Assembly: GCF_002221505.1 (NCBI RefSeq)
Contig: NZ_CP011036.1
Location: 2,108,001 to 2,172,000, forward strand
DNA: 64,000 bases
Source: Pseudoalteromonas nigrifaciens
GTDB taxonomy: Bacteria > Pseudomonadota > Gammaproteobacteria > Enterobacterales > Alteromonadaceae
Reading direction: 5' to 3'
The first letter of the stretch is position 1; each line of letters begins with the position of its first letter. The notes below the pieces were generated by a model that made no database searches, had not been told where the DNA came from, and was given only the letters and a program-made list of their open reading frames with translations. This document shows, in pieces, positions 62,624 to 64,000 of this stretch. Made by a program: the position numbers and the translations under genes.

Positions 62624-63441
62624 TTAGCCTCCTTGGCTAATAATTTATTTAATAATAACTGGCTATGCACAATATCAAAGCTACGCTGCTCAAGACGATT
62701 AATAGGCACTACGCCCATTAAGCTATTACAGATAAAAACCGCATCTGCTTCAAGCAAGTCTGCAATACTTACGCACTTAAAATCAACGGCTAATTTATCA
62801 CATAATGATTGTAGATAAACCCCCTTTATCCCGCACTCATTAAGGCTTGGGGTAAATAATTTATTTTGCTTAATAGCAATAATATTTGCTGCAGAGGCTT
62901 CTATCACATTGTTGTTATAATCAAGTACAAGCACATCATCACAAGGTTGCGTTTGCAGCGCTTTTTTTATTAATACTTGTTCAAGGCGGTTTAGTGTTTT
63001 GAGCCCTGCAAGCAAGGGTTGTGCGGCTAGTTTAATGGGGCTGATGTTAAGGCTTATACCCTCATTTGCCAGTCTGCTGTAATTTTGAGGATACTCTAAA
63101 ACACTCAATAACACGGTTACATTACAGGTTTGCGGCAAACCATAACCGCGCCCTCCTTCGCCTCGCGTTATTACAATTTTAAGCACACACAACGTATGCT
63201 CCGCTATACTTTTAGCTATGTGAGCTTCAAGTTCAGCAATATCTACTAATGGAAAACCAAGTCGTGCAGCACATTCAATTAAACGTGCTTTATGATGTGA
63301 CCAATGCTCTACTTGCCCATTTACTACTTTTGCAGTTGTAAAAAAGCCATCACCATAATTTAAGCCACGATCGTACGCGCTTATAGTGCTGTTTTTAACT
63401 GTTGTAATAATAGTTTGTGTGTTTTTTTGTGTTTTTTGCAT
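62617..63441 (-). CDS. pabC: aminodeoxychorismate lyase
   Basis: A 274-residue PLP enzyme of fold type IV that turns 4-amino-4-deoxychorismate into p-aminobenzoate for folate. Key parts are SAYDRGLNYGDGFFTTAKV, LKTLNRLEQVLIKKAL (PLP Lys region) and VLDYNNNVIEASAANI. The only in-frame ATG lies 9 bases past a terminator hairpin and has no ribosome site, so its expression may be tied to read-through from fabF. The N-terminus is about eight residues longer than in E. coli. Confidence 0.92.
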   Translation of the reverse strand: MQKTQKNTQTIITTVKNSTISAYDRGLNYGDGFFTTAKVVNGQVEHWSHHKARLIECAARLGFPLVDIAELEAHIAKSIAEHTLCVLKIVITRGEGGRGYGLPQTCNVTVLLSVLEYPQNYSRLANEGISLNISPIKLAAQPLLAGLKTLNRLEQVLIKKALQTQPCDDVLVLDYNNNVIEASAANIIAIKQNKLFTPSLNECGIKGVYLQSLCDKLAVDFKCVSIADLLEADAVFICNSLMGVVPINRLEQRSFDIVHSQLLLNKLLAKEAKC

Positions 63442-63442
63442 A

Positions 63443-63471
63443 TAAAAAAAGCCCAGTTAAACAACTGAGCT
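63443..63471 (-). terminator. terminator between fabF and pabC
   Basis: On the minus strand AGCTCAGTT and AACTGGGCT pair around GTTT (one G-T wobble) and are followed by seven T. It ends fabF transcripts only a few bases before the pabC ATG. Confidence 0.75.
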
Positions 63472-63500
63472 CTTATAGTCTGGTCTGTTGTTAAAAAAGA

Positions 63501-64000
63501 TTATACCTTTTTAAACAGTAACGAGCCATTAGTACCACCAAAGCCAAACGAGTTACATAGTGCAAACTCTAATTTTGCATCTCGGGCAGTGTGCGGTACA
63601 TAGTCTAAATCGCACCCTTCATCTGGGTTATCAAGATTAATTGTTGGGGTAACTTTTTGATCGGTTAACGACAATATTGAAATAATCGACTCAACCGAAC
63701 CAGCAGCACCTAATAAGTGACCCATCATAGATTTAGATGAACTCACCATTACGTCTTTTGCTGCACTGCCAAAAACACTTTTAACGGCCGAGGTTTCTGC
63801 TTTGTCGCCTGCATGAGTCGATGTACCATGTGCGTTAATGTAACCAATTTGGTCCGCATTTACTTGCGCATCGTTTAGCGCATTTTCCATCGCTAATGCT
63901 GCGCCTGCACCATCTTCTGGTGGTGAAGTCATATGAAATGCATCACCACTCATACCAAAACCAACTAGTTCTGCGTAAATTTTTGCACCACGTGCTTTTG
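63501..64000 (-). CDS. fabF: 3-oxoacyl-[ACP] synthase II, C-terminal part (runs off the window)
   Basis: The last 166 or so codons of beta-ketoacyl-ACP synthase II, which elongates fatty acids. Both catalytic His regions are visible, [18 protein letters not shown] and [18 protein letters not shown], as is the C-terminal [18 protein letters not shown]. The frame continues without a start to the window edge ([15 protein letters not shown] precedes the first Met), so the catalytic Cys lies outside. Confidence 0.97.
   Translation of the reverse strand, partial: KARGAKIYAELVGFGMSGDAFHMTSPPEDGAGAALAMENALNDAQVNADQIGYINAHGTSTHAGDKAETSAVKSVFGSAAKDVMVSSSKSMMGHLLGAAGSVESIISILSLTDQKVTPTINLDNPDEGCDLDYVPHTARDAKLEFALCNSFGFGGTNGSLLFKKV

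Overview
The window looks like chromosome from a marine gammaproteobacterium of the Alteromonadales, most probably Pseudoalteromonas. This is an inference from the AT-rich coding style, the style of the protein sequences, the AcnD/PrpF type of methylcitrate operon with a GntR regulator, a LapG/LapD system, and the conserved fabF-pabC-mltG-tmk-holB-pilZ-tatD housekeeping block at the right end. No rRNA, tRNA or CRISPR array is visible.

Layout. 0-6 kb: a GntR/FCD regulator, the decayed 3' end of a TonB-dependent receptor, a minus-strand group (LysR regulator, pirin, TauE/SafE permease, nitroreductase-like protein), a second truncated pirin and a 1 kb gene-free stretch. 6-12.3 kb: a complete urease operon, ureDABCEFG plus a HupE/UreJ permease. 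12.4-16 kb: a protein made of three tandem RidA domains, a stand-alone prpD and an unknown 67-residue protein. 16-23.2 kb: Leloir galactose genes (galM, Na+/sugar symporter, galK, galT) with a divergent LacI-family regulator and two visible operators; an IS30-family element sits between galK and the symporter and supplies the last 12 codons of galK. 23.2-30 kb: propionate catabolism (GntR regulator, prpB, prpC, acnD, prpF) with three palindromic candidate operators, a promoter, and an apparent terminator inside the operon between prpC and acnD. 30.2-31.7 kb: rsmF.

31.9-50.6 kb: an exopolysaccharide locus, all on the minus strand, in two blocks separated by 1.1 kb of non-coding DNA. The upstream block holds strain-variable genes (TupA-like ATP-grasp, acyltransferase, flippase, glycosyltransferases, polymerase, WecG/TagA transferase, a PRTase-HAD fusion). 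The downstream block holds the conserved priming and export machine (sugar-phosphate transferase, outer-membrane barrel, Wza-like, Wzc-like BY-kinase, PHP phosphatase, VpsP-like). An IS66-family element with a perfect 8-bp target duplication has split the PRTase-HAD gene.

51-57 kb: lapG and lapD, which control retention of surface adhesins through c-di-GMP, separated by an IS256-family element inserted exactly at the lapD start (8-bp duplication ACAAGGTA), then a frameshifted secreted protein and an O-antigen-ligase-like polymerase. 57-64 kb: PhoD-like phosphatase and the housekeeping block, ending in a fabF that runs off the window.

The most distinctive features are the triple RidA fusion, the PRTase-HAD fusion inside an exopolysaccharide locus, and three insertion sequences of three families that each interrupt a sugar, polysaccharide or biofilm gene or operon, with junctions clear enough to reconstruct two of the ancestral genes.
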